From JAGVPT01 sp963772165 (lineage in GTDB: Bacteria > Bacteroidota > Ignavibacteria > UBA10030 > UBA8401), in the NCBI GenBank assembly GCA_963772165.1, contig CAVYWA010000012.1, positions 124,001-188,000 of the forward strand: a DNA stretch of 64,000 nt. Direction: 5' to 3'. The notes beneath the pieces were generated by a model. It saw only the letters and a program-made list of their open reading frames with translations. It searched no databases and was not told the DNA's origin. Within the stretch, counting starts at the first letter, position 1. Each line of letters opens with the position of its first letter. Below are positions 29,525 through 37,630 of this stretch, in pieces. Position numbers and translations under genes: made by a program.

Positions 29525-30520
29525 ATGAAAGTCCTCTTTATCGGCGGTACGGGGAATATCAGCACGGCTGTCAGCAAACTGGCCGTGGAGCGCGGTATTG
29601 AATTATATCTGCTCAACAGGGGGAAAAGGGCATCGGCGCTGCCGGGAGCGAAGACCCTTGTCGGCGACATCATGAAGCCTGATGAAATTCGTTCCGTTCT
29701 CAAAGACCGTAGCTGGGACTCGGTCGTGGACTGGATCGCATTTACAGAGAACGATGTCCGGAGAGATTTTGAGCTGTTTAAAGGCACAACGAAACAATTC
29801 GTTTTTATTAGCTCTGCATCCGCATACCAGAGGCCTGCTTCATCTCCAATGGTCACCGAATCGACGCCGCTGGCAAATCCGTTTTGGGAGTATTCGCGAA
29901 ATAAAATTGCCTGTGAAGAGAGACTCACCGCGTACTACAGAAATGAAAATTTCCCCATCACTATTGTCAGGCCGTCGTTAACCTACGACACCGTGATTCC
30001 GGTTCCGGTCGGCGGATGGCTGGAATACACGACCGTGGACAGAATCAAGAAGGGAAAGAAGATCATCGTTCACGGGGACGGCTCATCTCTCTGGACTGTG
30101 ACCCATGCGGATGATTTTGCGAAAGGGTTTGTCGGACTGCTTGCGCACCAACAAGCGATAGGACATGCATTCCATATCACGTCCGATGAGATTCTGACGT
30201 GGGACCAGATTCATCAGGCAGTCGCCGAAGCGGTTGGGCGTGAAGCGCATATCGTGCACATGGCTTCCGATTTTCTCGGATCGTTCAACGAAGAACTTCG
30301 AGGAAGTTTAATCGGCGACAAAGCAACGAGCGTCATCTTTGACAATACCAAAATCAAACGCTTCGTACCGGGATTCACGGCGACAATCCCCTTCAAGCAG
30401 GGAATCAAACGGACCATCGACTGGTTCGAGGCCGACCCGGCAAGGCAGATTATTAAGAAAGAAACGAATGACATGATAGAAAAGATGATTGCCCAATATG
30501 AAAAAGCTTTCGTTTCGTAA
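29525..30520 (+). CDS. NAD-dependent epimerase/dehydratase-like protein (extended SDR)
   Basis: A 331-residue Rossmann protein. The nucleotide-binding loop reads VLFIGGTGNIS (the last glycine of GxxGxxG is Ser), and the active-site pair is YSRNK (YxxxK). FISSASAY precedes it, as in extended SDRs. No signal peptide, so cytoplasmic. It acts on a nucleotide sugar or a sugar by family, but the precise reaction is not evident; it lacks the close GalE look. The ATG at 29525 has a weak RBS. Confidence 0.75.
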   Translation: MKVLFIGGTGNISTAVSKLAVERGIELYLLNRGKRASALPGAKTLVGDIMKPDEIRSVLKDRSWDSVVDWIAFTENDVRRDFELFKGTTKQFVFISSASAYQRPASSPMVTESTPLANPFWEYSRNKIACEERLTAYYRNENFPITIVRPSLTYDTVIPVPVGGWLEYTTVDRIKKGKKIIVHGDGSSLWTVTHADDFAKGFVGLLAHQQAIGHAFHITSDEILTWDQIHQAVAEAVGREAHIVHMASDFLGSFNEELRGSLIGDKATSVIFDNTKIKRFVPGFTATIPFKQGIKRTIDWFEADPARQIIKKETNDMIEKMIAQYEKAFVS

Positions 30521-30544
30521 TATGTTTTCCATGGACAACCGCTC

Positions 30545-31753
30545 TTGACAAACCTGTTTCACGCACATCGGTGTTCCTTGTTCTGGACCCTTCCCCTTTT
30601 TTTGATATCTACGGCGGCAGGACAGCAGTCCCCGGTTCCTGCCGGCGCAAAGCTTGAGAAAATTGCGGCCGGCCTTTCTCAGCCCGAAGGTCCAATCTGG
30701 ATCGACAGCCTTGGATTGCTATTCAGCGATATCGCCGCGAACATGATTTACCGATTTTCACCAAAAGATAGTTCGCTGACGACTTTCATGAAGCCTTCCG
30801 ACAGCTCCAACGGGCTGACCCTTGATTTGCAGGGACGGCTCATCCTGACACAGATGGAGTTGCGGCGCGTATCACGGCGGGAAACAAACGGAACCATCAC
30901 TCCCCTCGTCTCCACGTACAATGGAAAACGCTTTAACTGCCCCAACGATGTCGTTGTGAAATCCGACAGCTCCATTTATTTTACCGATCCCGATTTCAAC
31001 ATACCCACGGGTGAAACGGCGGAGCTCAAAATTAAGGGGATCTACCGGCTTAGCCCGTCTGGAATATTAAAGGTCCTCGATTCTACATTTGACAAGCCAA
31101 ACGGCATTTGTTTTTCTCCGGATGAAAAGAAATTTTACGTTAATGAATCGCACGCGTGTCAAATATATGTCTGGGATGCTGCGGGAGACTCTATCTACAA
31201 TAAGAAGCTCTTGTATTCAATCCCCCCGTCCATAACGGGGTACATGGATGGAATGAAAACATATCCGGCGGGGAATATTTATTGCACCGGTCCAACGGGG
31301 GTTTGGATCGTTTCCCCGGCAGGAACACTCCTCGATAAGATCCTTGTCCCGGCTCCCGACAATAGTCCGTCCAATTGCAATTGGGGCGACGCGGACCGGA
31401 AGACATTATACATCACGTCAGGAAAAAGCCTTTACAAAATCAGGCTTGCGTCAACAACCGGCGTGCGCGACCATGGATCCGTTCTGCCTCTCGCGTTTCA
31501 TTTGTACGCGAATTATCCGAACCCGTTCAACCCGGAAACAATGATCAGCTATCAGTTAGCAGTAAACAGTATGGTCACATTGAACGTGTATGATCCATTG
31601 GGGCGGGAGATTGCGATGCTGGTTAATGAGGAACTCCCGGCGGGAACATATTCGGTAAAATGGAACGCCGCAGGATTTGCGAGCGGCGCATATTTCTACA
31701 GGCTGAGGTCCGGAAGCTATGACGAAACAAGAAGGATGATGTTGCTTCGGTAA
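30545..31753 (+). CDS. Secreted SMP-30/gluconolactonase-like protein with T9SS sorting domain
   Basis: A 402-residue beta-propeller. The N-terminal two thirds match the SMP-30/gluconolactonase family (LSQPEGPIW, SNGLTLDLQGRL, NCPNDVVVKSDSSIYFTDPDF, KPNGICFSPDEK). The C-terminal about 85 residues are a type IX sorting domain (NYPNPFNPET, GAYFYRLRSG, RRMMLLR). The start must be TTG at 30545, because the frame is closed at 30518 and contains no ATG before the signal peptide. It may open sugar lactones at the cell surface. It is convergent with a T9SS-sorted sugar dehydrogenase that could make such lactones. Confidence 0.82.
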   Translation: MTNLFHAHRCSLFWTLPLFLISTAAGQQSPVPAGAKLEKIAAGLSQPEGPIWIDSLGLLFSDIAANMIYRFSPKDSSLTTFMKPSDSSNGLTLDLQGRLILTQMELRRVSRRETNGTITPLVSTYNGKRFNCPNDVVVKSDSSIYFTDPDFNIPTGETAELKIKGIYRLSPSGILKVLDSTFDKPNGICFSPDEKKFYVNESHACQIYVWDAAGDSIYNKKLLYSIPPSITGYMDGMKTYPAGNIYCTGPTGVWIVSPAGTLLDKILVPAPDNSPSNCNWGDADRKTLYITSGKSLYKIRLASTTGVRDHGSVLPLAFHLYANYPNPFNPETMISYQLAVNSMVTLNVYDPLGREIAMLVNEELPAGTYSVKWNAAGFASGAYFYRLRSGSYDETRRMMLLR

Positions 31754-31846
31754 ACGAAAGCCGGCGTTCTTCCCCGCCATAAAACACACCAACACCCGAC
31801 TCGTTTCCGAATCGAACGCCTAATATCTTTCGCACATTTTTTTTCT

Positions 31847-33520
31847 CTACTTCATCAGAATCATTTTTTTCACAGAGTGATAATTCCCAGCGCTCAACTC
31901 GTAAATATAGACGCCGCTTGAGAAGTTGGACGCATCCCATCGAACCGAGTGGTTGCCTGCGGTCTGGTCTCCATTCGCCAATCTGGCAACCTCCCTGCCG
32001 AGTTCATCGTACACCTTCACCGTAACAAAACCGTTTACTGCTAACTGATAACTGATCATTGTTGCAGGATTAAAGGGATTAGGATAATTTTGACTGAGCG
32101 CGAAGGATGAAGGAATATTCTGCTGCACGTTCACACTTGTCGCCGCGCCGGTCGGTAAGATGATCTGCCACAATTTCGGCGAACTGTTGCTGTACTGCAG
32201 ACCGGTTTCGACAACATAGAGCGTATCCCCAACCATCTCGATGCCGAGGGGGGAATTAAATCCTGTGACGAGCTTTGTGACGCGGGCAGTATAACCGGCG
32301 TCATTCTTTGTCAGGTCAATTTCCATGAGATTTTGGCTTGTGTCATCCAACGCTGTGATGAGTGAGCTGTTGGAAAAGCTGATGACGAACGCGCCTCCTT
32401 TTAAATCTCCGGCGAGGATTGAGTCCCGGTCGAAGACGATGCCATCGATCGAAAGGTGCGGAGTGAACGTCGTTGCCACGATACCGAGCTGGCCGGCGTC
32501 TTTCACCTCCCCGGTGGTCGTATCGCGAAACTTGTCGGCATCCGGGCCGATACTGGGAATCGGTTCCGTAAACGTTATGCTGTCTGGCCGGGCGGGATAA
32601 GTGGAATCTTCGCTGTAGGTGACGTAAAGATTGCCGCCTCCCCATGCGTACGGGCTCAGAAGAGGGTCGGTGTGCGGGTCGTACGGCGTATATTGCTGCG
32701 GAGTATTGTCGCCTCCAATGCGCCAAGGGAAACCATAATGATGCCCTTCACGGAGCCAATTTAATTCCTCGGGGTCATCGCGGTCGTCAGAATTCTCCGG
32801 ACCAAAGAGATCCCCGTTTCCCGCATACGCAAAATCGAAAGTATTGCGGATACCCTCTGCAAAAAGATACCCGTTCGACCTGAGCCATTCCCGGTCATCC
32901 TGTAAAATAATATCATGCCCGTTTGTCGGTAATTTCCAAATGATCGATGTGAGGCCTGCTTCCCGGTACCCATCGTGCATTTCGCCGTGGTCGGTCGCGG
33001 CACCGCTGTTCACATAGAGAGAGTCTCCCGTAGGATTGAGAATCACAGCGCTCACTCTGTGGTTGTAAATGTTGCCGTACCGGTACCCAACCGTCCGCGC
33101 AATGACACTCCACGTTCGGTTTTCACTTCCTGCTGTATCGGGAACTCCTTTAACAACGAGTGCGGTGCCGATGACTCCGGTCGAATCATTTCCCGTCAGA
33201 TACATTGTCCCGTCGGGTCCGAACGCGATTCCCAACGGCGCATTCACGCTATCATCGGAAGGTTGATAGACGGTCGTAAAGGTTGCAGAGCCTCCCGCTC
33301 CAAAATTGATTCGTTGGATAAGGCCGTTGTTCTGCACAATATAAAGCCGATGGGAAAAGGGATCACGTTTAATACGGACCGTGTTGCTGCCGACAGTGCC
33401 TAATTGCTTGACCGTGATATCCGACCGTCGCGACTTTGGCTGGGCGTGCAATGATACGAAGAGAAAAGAAAAAAGAATCGGTGAAAGGTATAGGAATTTT
33501 CTGAGACGAGGTGAATACAT
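31847..33520 (-). CDS. Secreted PQQ-type glucose/sorbosone dehydrogenase-like protein with T9SS sorting domain
   Basis: About 557 residues from the ATG at 33520, chosen because GGAG lies 8 nt upstream and a signal peptide (ends near LHAQ) follows directly. The six-bladed propeller resembles soluble aldose sugar dehydrogenases (GSDH): LGIAFGPDGTMYL, an HRVSAVILNPTGDSLYVNSG strand, and GPENSDDRDDPEELNWLREGHHYGFPW. A C-terminal type IX domain follows (NYPNPFNPAT ... GVYIYELSAG ... KKMILMK). Oxidation of aldoses to lactones with PQQ is the family activity; the substrate is unknown and the cofactor is not proven. Confidence 0.78.
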   Translation of the reverse strand: MYSPRLRKFLYLSPILFSFLFVSLHAQPKSRRSDITVKQLGTVGSNTVRIKRDPFSHRLYIVQNNGLIQRINFGAGGSATFTTVYQPSDDSVNAPLGIAFGPDGTMYLTGNDSTGVIGTALVVKGVPDTAGSENRTWSVIARTVGYRYGNIYNHRVSAVILNPTGDSLYVNSGAATDHGEMHDGYREAGLTSIIWKLPTNGHDIILQDDREWLRSNGYLFAEGIRNTFDFAYAGNGDLFGPENSDDRDDPEELNWLREGHHYGFPWRIGGDNTPQQYTPYDPHTDPLLSPYAWGGGNLYVTYSEDSTYPARPDSITFTEPIPSIGPDADKFRDTTTGEVKDAGQLGIVATTFTPHLSIDGIVFDRDSILAGDLKGGAFVISFSNSSLITALDDTSQNLMEIDLTKNDAGYTARVTKLVTGFNSPLGIEMVGDTLYVVETGLQYSNSSPKLWQIILPTGAATSVNVQQNIPSSFALSQNYPNPFNPATMISYQLAVNGFVTVKVYDELGREVARLANGDQTAGNHSVRWDASNFSSGVYIYELSAGNYHSVKKMILMK

Positions 33521-33933
33521 TGCAACATCTCCGTCCATTGTGAAATAACAGTGATTTGTTAATTGGTCGCTGACCTTCAACCGCCGGCTCTACATCCGCA
33601 AGGTCTAGAAGACGCGCATTGCTTTAGTTCATGAGTTGGCAAACAACAGCTGCGTGGAACATCTTGCATCGGGGTGGCTTTCCCAACATAAAACCACTTT
33701 GTTATTAACAATATCTGGGGGGTGTTCGTTCGACTCTCTAGCTTACCTACCCCAACGATGCTTGCCTCCCAAACAACGCGTGAGCATCTTTAATTCTTGT
33801 CGTCTGGTAATGGGTGGCGGATTTTTTTGCTATAAGCCTACCATTTTTTCATCGCCTGTCTTAACTATTTGCTTATGAATCGAATTTTCTGTAAGTATAG
33901 CCTATCAACAGAACAAACGATTCATGGTGCTGA
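33521..33933. other. Intergenic region at the left edge of the defence-like island
   Basis: No gene is supported. It marks a visible drop in G+C relative to the carbohydrate genes on the left. Its right end holds the palindromic operator candidate of the AbiEi gene (33875-33925). No attachment site or terminal repeat was recognised. Confidence 0.4.
33875..33925. promoter_or_regulatory. Inverted-repeat operator candidate for the AbiEi antitoxin
   Basis: Two 18-bp arms, ATGAATCGAATTTTCTGT (33875-33892) and ACAGAACAAACGATTCAT (33908-33925), are inverted copies matching at 15 of 18 positions and separated by 15 bp. They end 8 nt before the AbiEi start codon. Characterised AbiEi proteins bind inverted repeats in their own promoter, so autoregulation is likely. 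Confidence 0.6.
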
Positions 33934-34533
33934 ATGGATAAGATTATAAAATATATCAGGAACAGAGGCGGCTTTGCGAAGATGAGCGAACTACGTCGTG
34001 CTTCATTCCAGACAAGAGATATTGCGAAGTTGGTTCAGCAAGGAAAAATTGAAAAGGTAAAAGCCGGCCTTTACAAGCTCCCTGAAATCACCACTTCTAC
34101 AAATATCAACGCAAGCCTTGTAGAAATTTCTCACGCAGTGCCCAAAGGAGTCATTGCTCTTGCATCTGCTCTGGCACACTACGAGCTGACGACATTTGTC
34201 CCGCCTGAGATCTATGTCGCAATTTCTATGTCGGATAAACCCCCAAAAATTGAGTATCCGCCTGTTCGTTTCTTCTATTATCCGGAAAAATTCTTTCGTG
34301 CAGGTATCGAAGTGATAAAAACATCTGCAGGTACGGTTCGAATGTATAACCGGGAAAAAACAATTTGTGACATGTTCCGTTACCGGGACAAGCTCGGCGA
34401 AAATCTTGCGCTTGAAGCGCTCAAAAATTATCTTCACGGAAAAGATTCTAATATAAAAAAGCTGTCGGAATATGCCGTGATCTGTCGCGTCAAAAAAATT
34501 ATGTTTCCCTATATCACAGCAATGATCACATGA
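33934..34533 (+). CDS. AbiEi-type antitoxin / transcriptional regulator
   Basis: A 199-residue type IV antitoxin of the AbiE family. An N-terminal winged helix (IIKYIRNRGGFAKMSELRRASFQTRDIAKLVQQGKIEKVKAGLYKL) is followed by the AbiEi C-terminal domain with GVIALASALAHYELTT and MYNREKTICDMFRYRDKLG. It normally represses its own operon and counters the nucleotidyltransferase toxin AbiEii encoded next. Here the ATGA junction with a following frame is kept, but that frame is only 29 codons, and no intact toxin exists. An inverted-repeat operator lies just upstream. It is therefore an orphan antitoxin, or it now controls the DUF4062 gene downstream. Confidence 0.85.
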   Translation: MDKIIKYIRNRGGFAKMSELRRASFQTRDIAKLVQQGKIEKVKAGLYKLPEITTSTNINASLVEISHAVPKGVIALASALAHYELTTFVPPEIYVAISMSDKPPKIEYPPVRFFYYPEKFFRAGIEVIKTSAGTVRMYNREKTICDMFRYRDKLGENLALEALKNYLHGKDSNIKKLSEYAVICRVKKIMFPYITAMIT

Positions 34534-34642
34534 GCCAGAAGCAAATAAAAGGCAAAGCTGTCAAGAATACAAGAGCGAAATTTTATTGTTGGAAAAAGAG
34601 TCAGAGGGATTGTTAAGAAAAATCTTACAGGGAGAAAAATAA
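34530..34642 (+). pseudogene. Possible vestige of an AbiEii toxin gene
   Basis: The ATG overlaps the AbiEi stop as ATGA, the usual coupling of the two genes. The 28-residue frame (MSQKQIKGKAVKNTRAKF...) loosely resembles the start of AbiEii proteins. A one-base shift continues as LLEKESEGLLRKILQGEK to a stop at 34640. No nucleotidyltransferase motif is present. The resemblance is by eye and weak. Confidence 0.3.
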
Positions 34643-34647
34643 AGGAT

Positions 34648-36330
34648 ATGCCGCAGCGACTTATTTTTGTCTCAAGTGTTCAAAAAGAGCTTCAACAAGA
34701 ACGCTATGAAATAAGAGATTATGTCCATGGCGATCTGCTGTTGAACAAACACTTTACTGTTTTTTTGTTCGAGGATTTACCGCCTAAAGATCGAAGGCCG
34801 GATAAGGTCTACCTTGAGATGGTTCAGAAAAGCGATATCTATGTCGGATTGTTCGGAAGTAAATACGGGAAGCCGAATGCCAGCGGAGTTTCTCCGGTAG
34901 AACAAGAATATCTTTGTGCACGCAATCATGCAAAGCATCGTATAATCCTAATAAAAGAAATGGATGCTTCCGCGCGGGACTCGCGTATGAATGCCTTGAT
35001 ACTCAAAGCACAAAATGAAGTCGTTCGCAATGAGTTTTCGAATATTACAAAGCTGCTTGAATCTATCTATGCCGGGCTGGTAAACTATTTGGAAGAACAC
35101 CATATCCTTACCACCGATCCATTCGACGCTACATTGAACACGGCGGCGGTCATAGACGATATCGCCCCCGAAAAGATCTCTTGGTTTTTAAATAAGGCAC
35201 GCGAAGAACGTAATTACCCTCTTTCAGAAAACACTCCGCCGGCGGATGCACTTCGCCATCTCGATCTCATTCATAATGGCCATCTGAAGAACAGTGCCCT
35301 GTTGTTGTTTGCCAAGCAGCCCCAAAAGTTTTTTATTCAAGCAGAAACCAAATGCCTCCATTTTCATGGCACAACGGTTGCGAAACCCATTCCATCGTAT
35401 CAGATATTCAAAGGAACCGTGTTTGATCAGGTCGACGCAGCGGTCGATTTCGTTCTCTCAAAGCTCAATCGTTCAGTAACACCGCAAAACAATTCTCCGG
35501 CAAGCTCTGTGGAATACGAAATTCCATACAAAGTTATCCGTGAAGCAATTGTGAATGCCGTCGCCCATCGCGACTATACATCCAATGCGGCGGTACAGGT
35601 AATGGTTTTTGCAGATCGTGTTGAGGTATGGAATCCCGGTTCATTGCCGGCCGGATTAGTTCCCGAGTCTCTTCGCTCGGCTCATTCTTCCATTCCTAGA
35701 AATCTCCATTTGGCAGAGCCCCTGTTTCTGACACATTATATCGAAAAGGCAGGTACGGGTACATTAGATATGATTGCTCTCTGCACAAAAGCAGAATTGC
35801 CGGAACCGGATTTCAAACAAGTGGGTAGCCAGTTTGTTGTAACACTCTGGCGTGATTGGCTGACAGATAAAATCATCGATTCATTCCACATGAATGATCG
35901 ACAAAGAAATCTTATTGCATCTCTTAGAACGAAAAATCGAGTTTCTAACACAGAATACCAGGAATTGTTTGGCGTTGCAAAAAGAACAGCGCATCGGGAT
36001 CTCGACTATTTAGTGAAGCAACGCGTTCTTAAAAGAACCGGACGTACAGGGAAAGGAACATTTTACAGTTTGAATAAAGGGGCCACAAAGGGGCCAAAGG
36101 GGTCATCATCAAAACTGTTGGAAAAGAGCAGTGGGATTTCTAAAGGGGCCATAAAGGGGCCAAAGGGGCCATCGAAAAAGGCATCAGGAAGTGGGACATT
36201 TATGGGACATTCAAAAAAGACAAAAACTAAAGGGGACATAAAGGGGACATTACGCCATGGTTCGACCAAGCATTCCAAATCCCGTAAGCCTAAGCCTACG
36301 GTGCGAAAGGCAAAGAAGAAGAATAAATGA
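34648..36330 (+). CDS. DUF4062 - HATPase (RecG-C-like) - HTH protein with basic repeat tail
   Basis: A 560-residue multidomain protein. Residues about 1-150 form a DUF4062 domain (LIFVSSVQKELQQER ... SDIYVGLFGSKYG ... SPVEQEYL), a TIR/deoxyribosyltransferase-like fold found in many defence proteins. Residues about 175-410 match the ATP-binding region of AlbA_2/'RecG C-terminal' regulators (REAIVNAVAHRDY, RVEVWNPGSLP, EKAGTGTLDMI). Residues about 415-480 are a helix-turn-helix (VSNTEYQELFGVAKRTAHRDLDYLVKQ). The last 90 residues are Lys/Gly-rich with KGATKGPKG, KGAIKGPKG and KGDIKG units, suited to nucleic-acid binding. It follows the orphan AbiEi by 114 nt. A role as NTP-dependent sensor or regulator in defence is inference. 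Confidence 0.78.
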   Translation: MPQRLIFVSSVQKELQQERYEIRDYVHGDLLLNKHFTVFLFEDLPPKDRRPDKVYLEMVQKSDIYVGLFGSKYGKPNASGVSPVEQEYLCARNHAKHRIILIKEMDASARDSRMNALILKAQNEVVRNEFSNITKLLESIYAGLVNYLEEHHILTTDPFDATLNTAAVIDDIAPEKISWFLNKAREERNYPLSENTPPADALRHLDLIHNGHLKNSALLLFAKQPQKFFIQAETKCLHFHGTTVAKPIPSYQIFKGTVFDQVDAAVDFVLSKLNRSVTPQNNSPASSVEYEIPYKVIREAIVNAVAHRDYTSNAAVQVMVFADRVEVWNPGSLPAGLVPESLRSAHSSIPRNLHLAEPLFLTHYIEKAGTGTLDMIALCTKAELPEPDFKQVGSQFVVTLWRDWLTDKIIDSFHMNDRQRNLIASLRTKNRVSNTEYQELFGVAKRTAHRDLDYLVKQRVLKRTGRTGKGTFYSLNKGATKGPKGSSSKLLEKSSGISKGAIKGPKGPSKKASGSGTFMGHSKKTKTKGDIKGTLRHGSTKHSKSRKPKPTVRKAKKKNK

Positions 36331-36547
36331 AGCAGAGTCTAAGGGCTCGTAAAGGGCTCAAACGTCTTGTAAATAATTTCTCAATCTGCAATCCAAATAA
36401 AAGTGGCTTGGCAAAGGCCGGGACGCCCGTTGGAAACAAAATGGTCCAATGCACCATCAATGGTATCACAAAACAGTTTACTGAGCGACGCTATAATCAA
36501 AGAGAATGTCGATAAATGTCTATTTGGTTTAAAGTCTGCCATATTAG

Positions 36548-37417
36548 ACTTGGGCCCACGTAAGGATCAATCATATATTCAGCAATCTCTTTAAAGCTGC
36601 CTACAAACACTCTCGAACTCTTGCAAAGGAAGATATCCTTACTGCCCTCCTTGCAACCATGTTTGATCTGTCTCCAAATCTAAGGCGGCATTTTTTTTCA
36701 AACCCAAACATTAATTGCCCTCAATCGATTTTGCTAAACATTTATCCAAATGCTCACGTGAGAACCGGCATCACAGACTTCACGTTCGATGGAATGCTAG
36801 GGGAGAAGTTTGCAGTCCGCCCTGACTTGCTGATTGCGTCTGAGCCCTTGTCTCAAAATTCACAGGCCAAATTTGTTCTCATTGAATCGAAGCTTTTTTC
36901 ATCATTAACACCGAACCAATACCGTGGTTATCCCGAAATTAAGAGGTAGTACGGCGAAGCGTGCTATCTTATCCTAACCTCAAATTATTACAATGCAGTG
37001 CACAATTCTTATTTTGACAAAATAATCTCGTGGAATAAAACTCAATCGCTTATCGCCTCATTTATCGATTCAATTGCTGATTCGTCTCCTGAAGCAATTA
37101 TCCTTACCCAATTATTATCCTCTTTTTCTTCAATCGGCGTGGAGCTAAATCCTTTTATACAAGTCGATTTGCATAAAAATCAACCGGCTGATGACCTTAC
37201 AGATATTCCACCTTTTGTCAAAGCAATGAGAAAGAATTTAGGCATGACTCAGGAAGAATTCGCTAAAGAGGCCAGAGTGGGCCTCCGTTTTCTTAGAGAA
37301 CTAGAGCAGGGGAAAAAGGAGACTCTTCGAAGCGACAAGGTAAATCAAGCACTCAAAAGATTCGGATGTGTTCTTGCCCCTGTTTTCCAGTCTGAGTATA
37401 AAACAAATGAATCTTAA
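36548..37417 (+). pseudogene. PD-(D/E)XK nuclease-like protein fused to a C-terminal XRE helix-turn-helix, interrupted by an in-frame TAG
   Basis: One reading frame is open from 36548 to 37417 except for a TAG at 36947-36949. The N-terminal part has a nuclease core (RPDLLIAS ... FVLIESK, i.e. D-x(n)-E-x-K). After the stop the same fold continues (YGEACYLILTSNYYNAV). The last 65 residues are a HipB-like XRE domain (FVKAMRKNLGMTQEEFAKEARVGLRFLRELEQGKKET). No ATG lies before 36659, although similarity-like sequence (FSNLFKAAYKHSRTLAKEDILTALLATMF) precedes it, so the start also seems lost. It could be a decayed gene or hold a base-call error. The neighbouring 36327-36515 frame is not supported. 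Confidence 0.6.
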
Positions 37418-37630
37418 TTGGCAGGAAAACTCTACAATTGTTGGCGCGACCTAACCAATCGCTCCAGAATAGGGAACCCGCCGCCGATAATTTAACATTC
37501 ACGGAACAAACAGTCATCGTAAGATTATCACAGGTAATGATTGTCGAATATTGAGAAACAATCCTAAAAAATTAATGCTCATGAATCCATATTTGAAAAA
37601 TTCTGTTTACAAATAGTCCCTCATGCTATC

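Noticed and set aside
29525..30520. UDP-glucose 4-epimerase (galE) completing the Leloir pathway
   Set aside because: It is an extended SDR with YxxxK but has an altered glycine motif and does not look like GalE; it was kept as a generic epimerase/dehydratase.
36060..36250. CRISPR-like tandem repeats
   Set aside because: The AAAGGGGCC units are coding repeats inside the DUF4062 protein tail, with irregular spacing and no unique spacers.
36327..36515. 62-codon frame overlapping the end of the DUF4062 gene
   Set aside because: No recognisable domain, no own ribosome site and biased composition. It is probably non-coding sequence before the broken nuclease gene.
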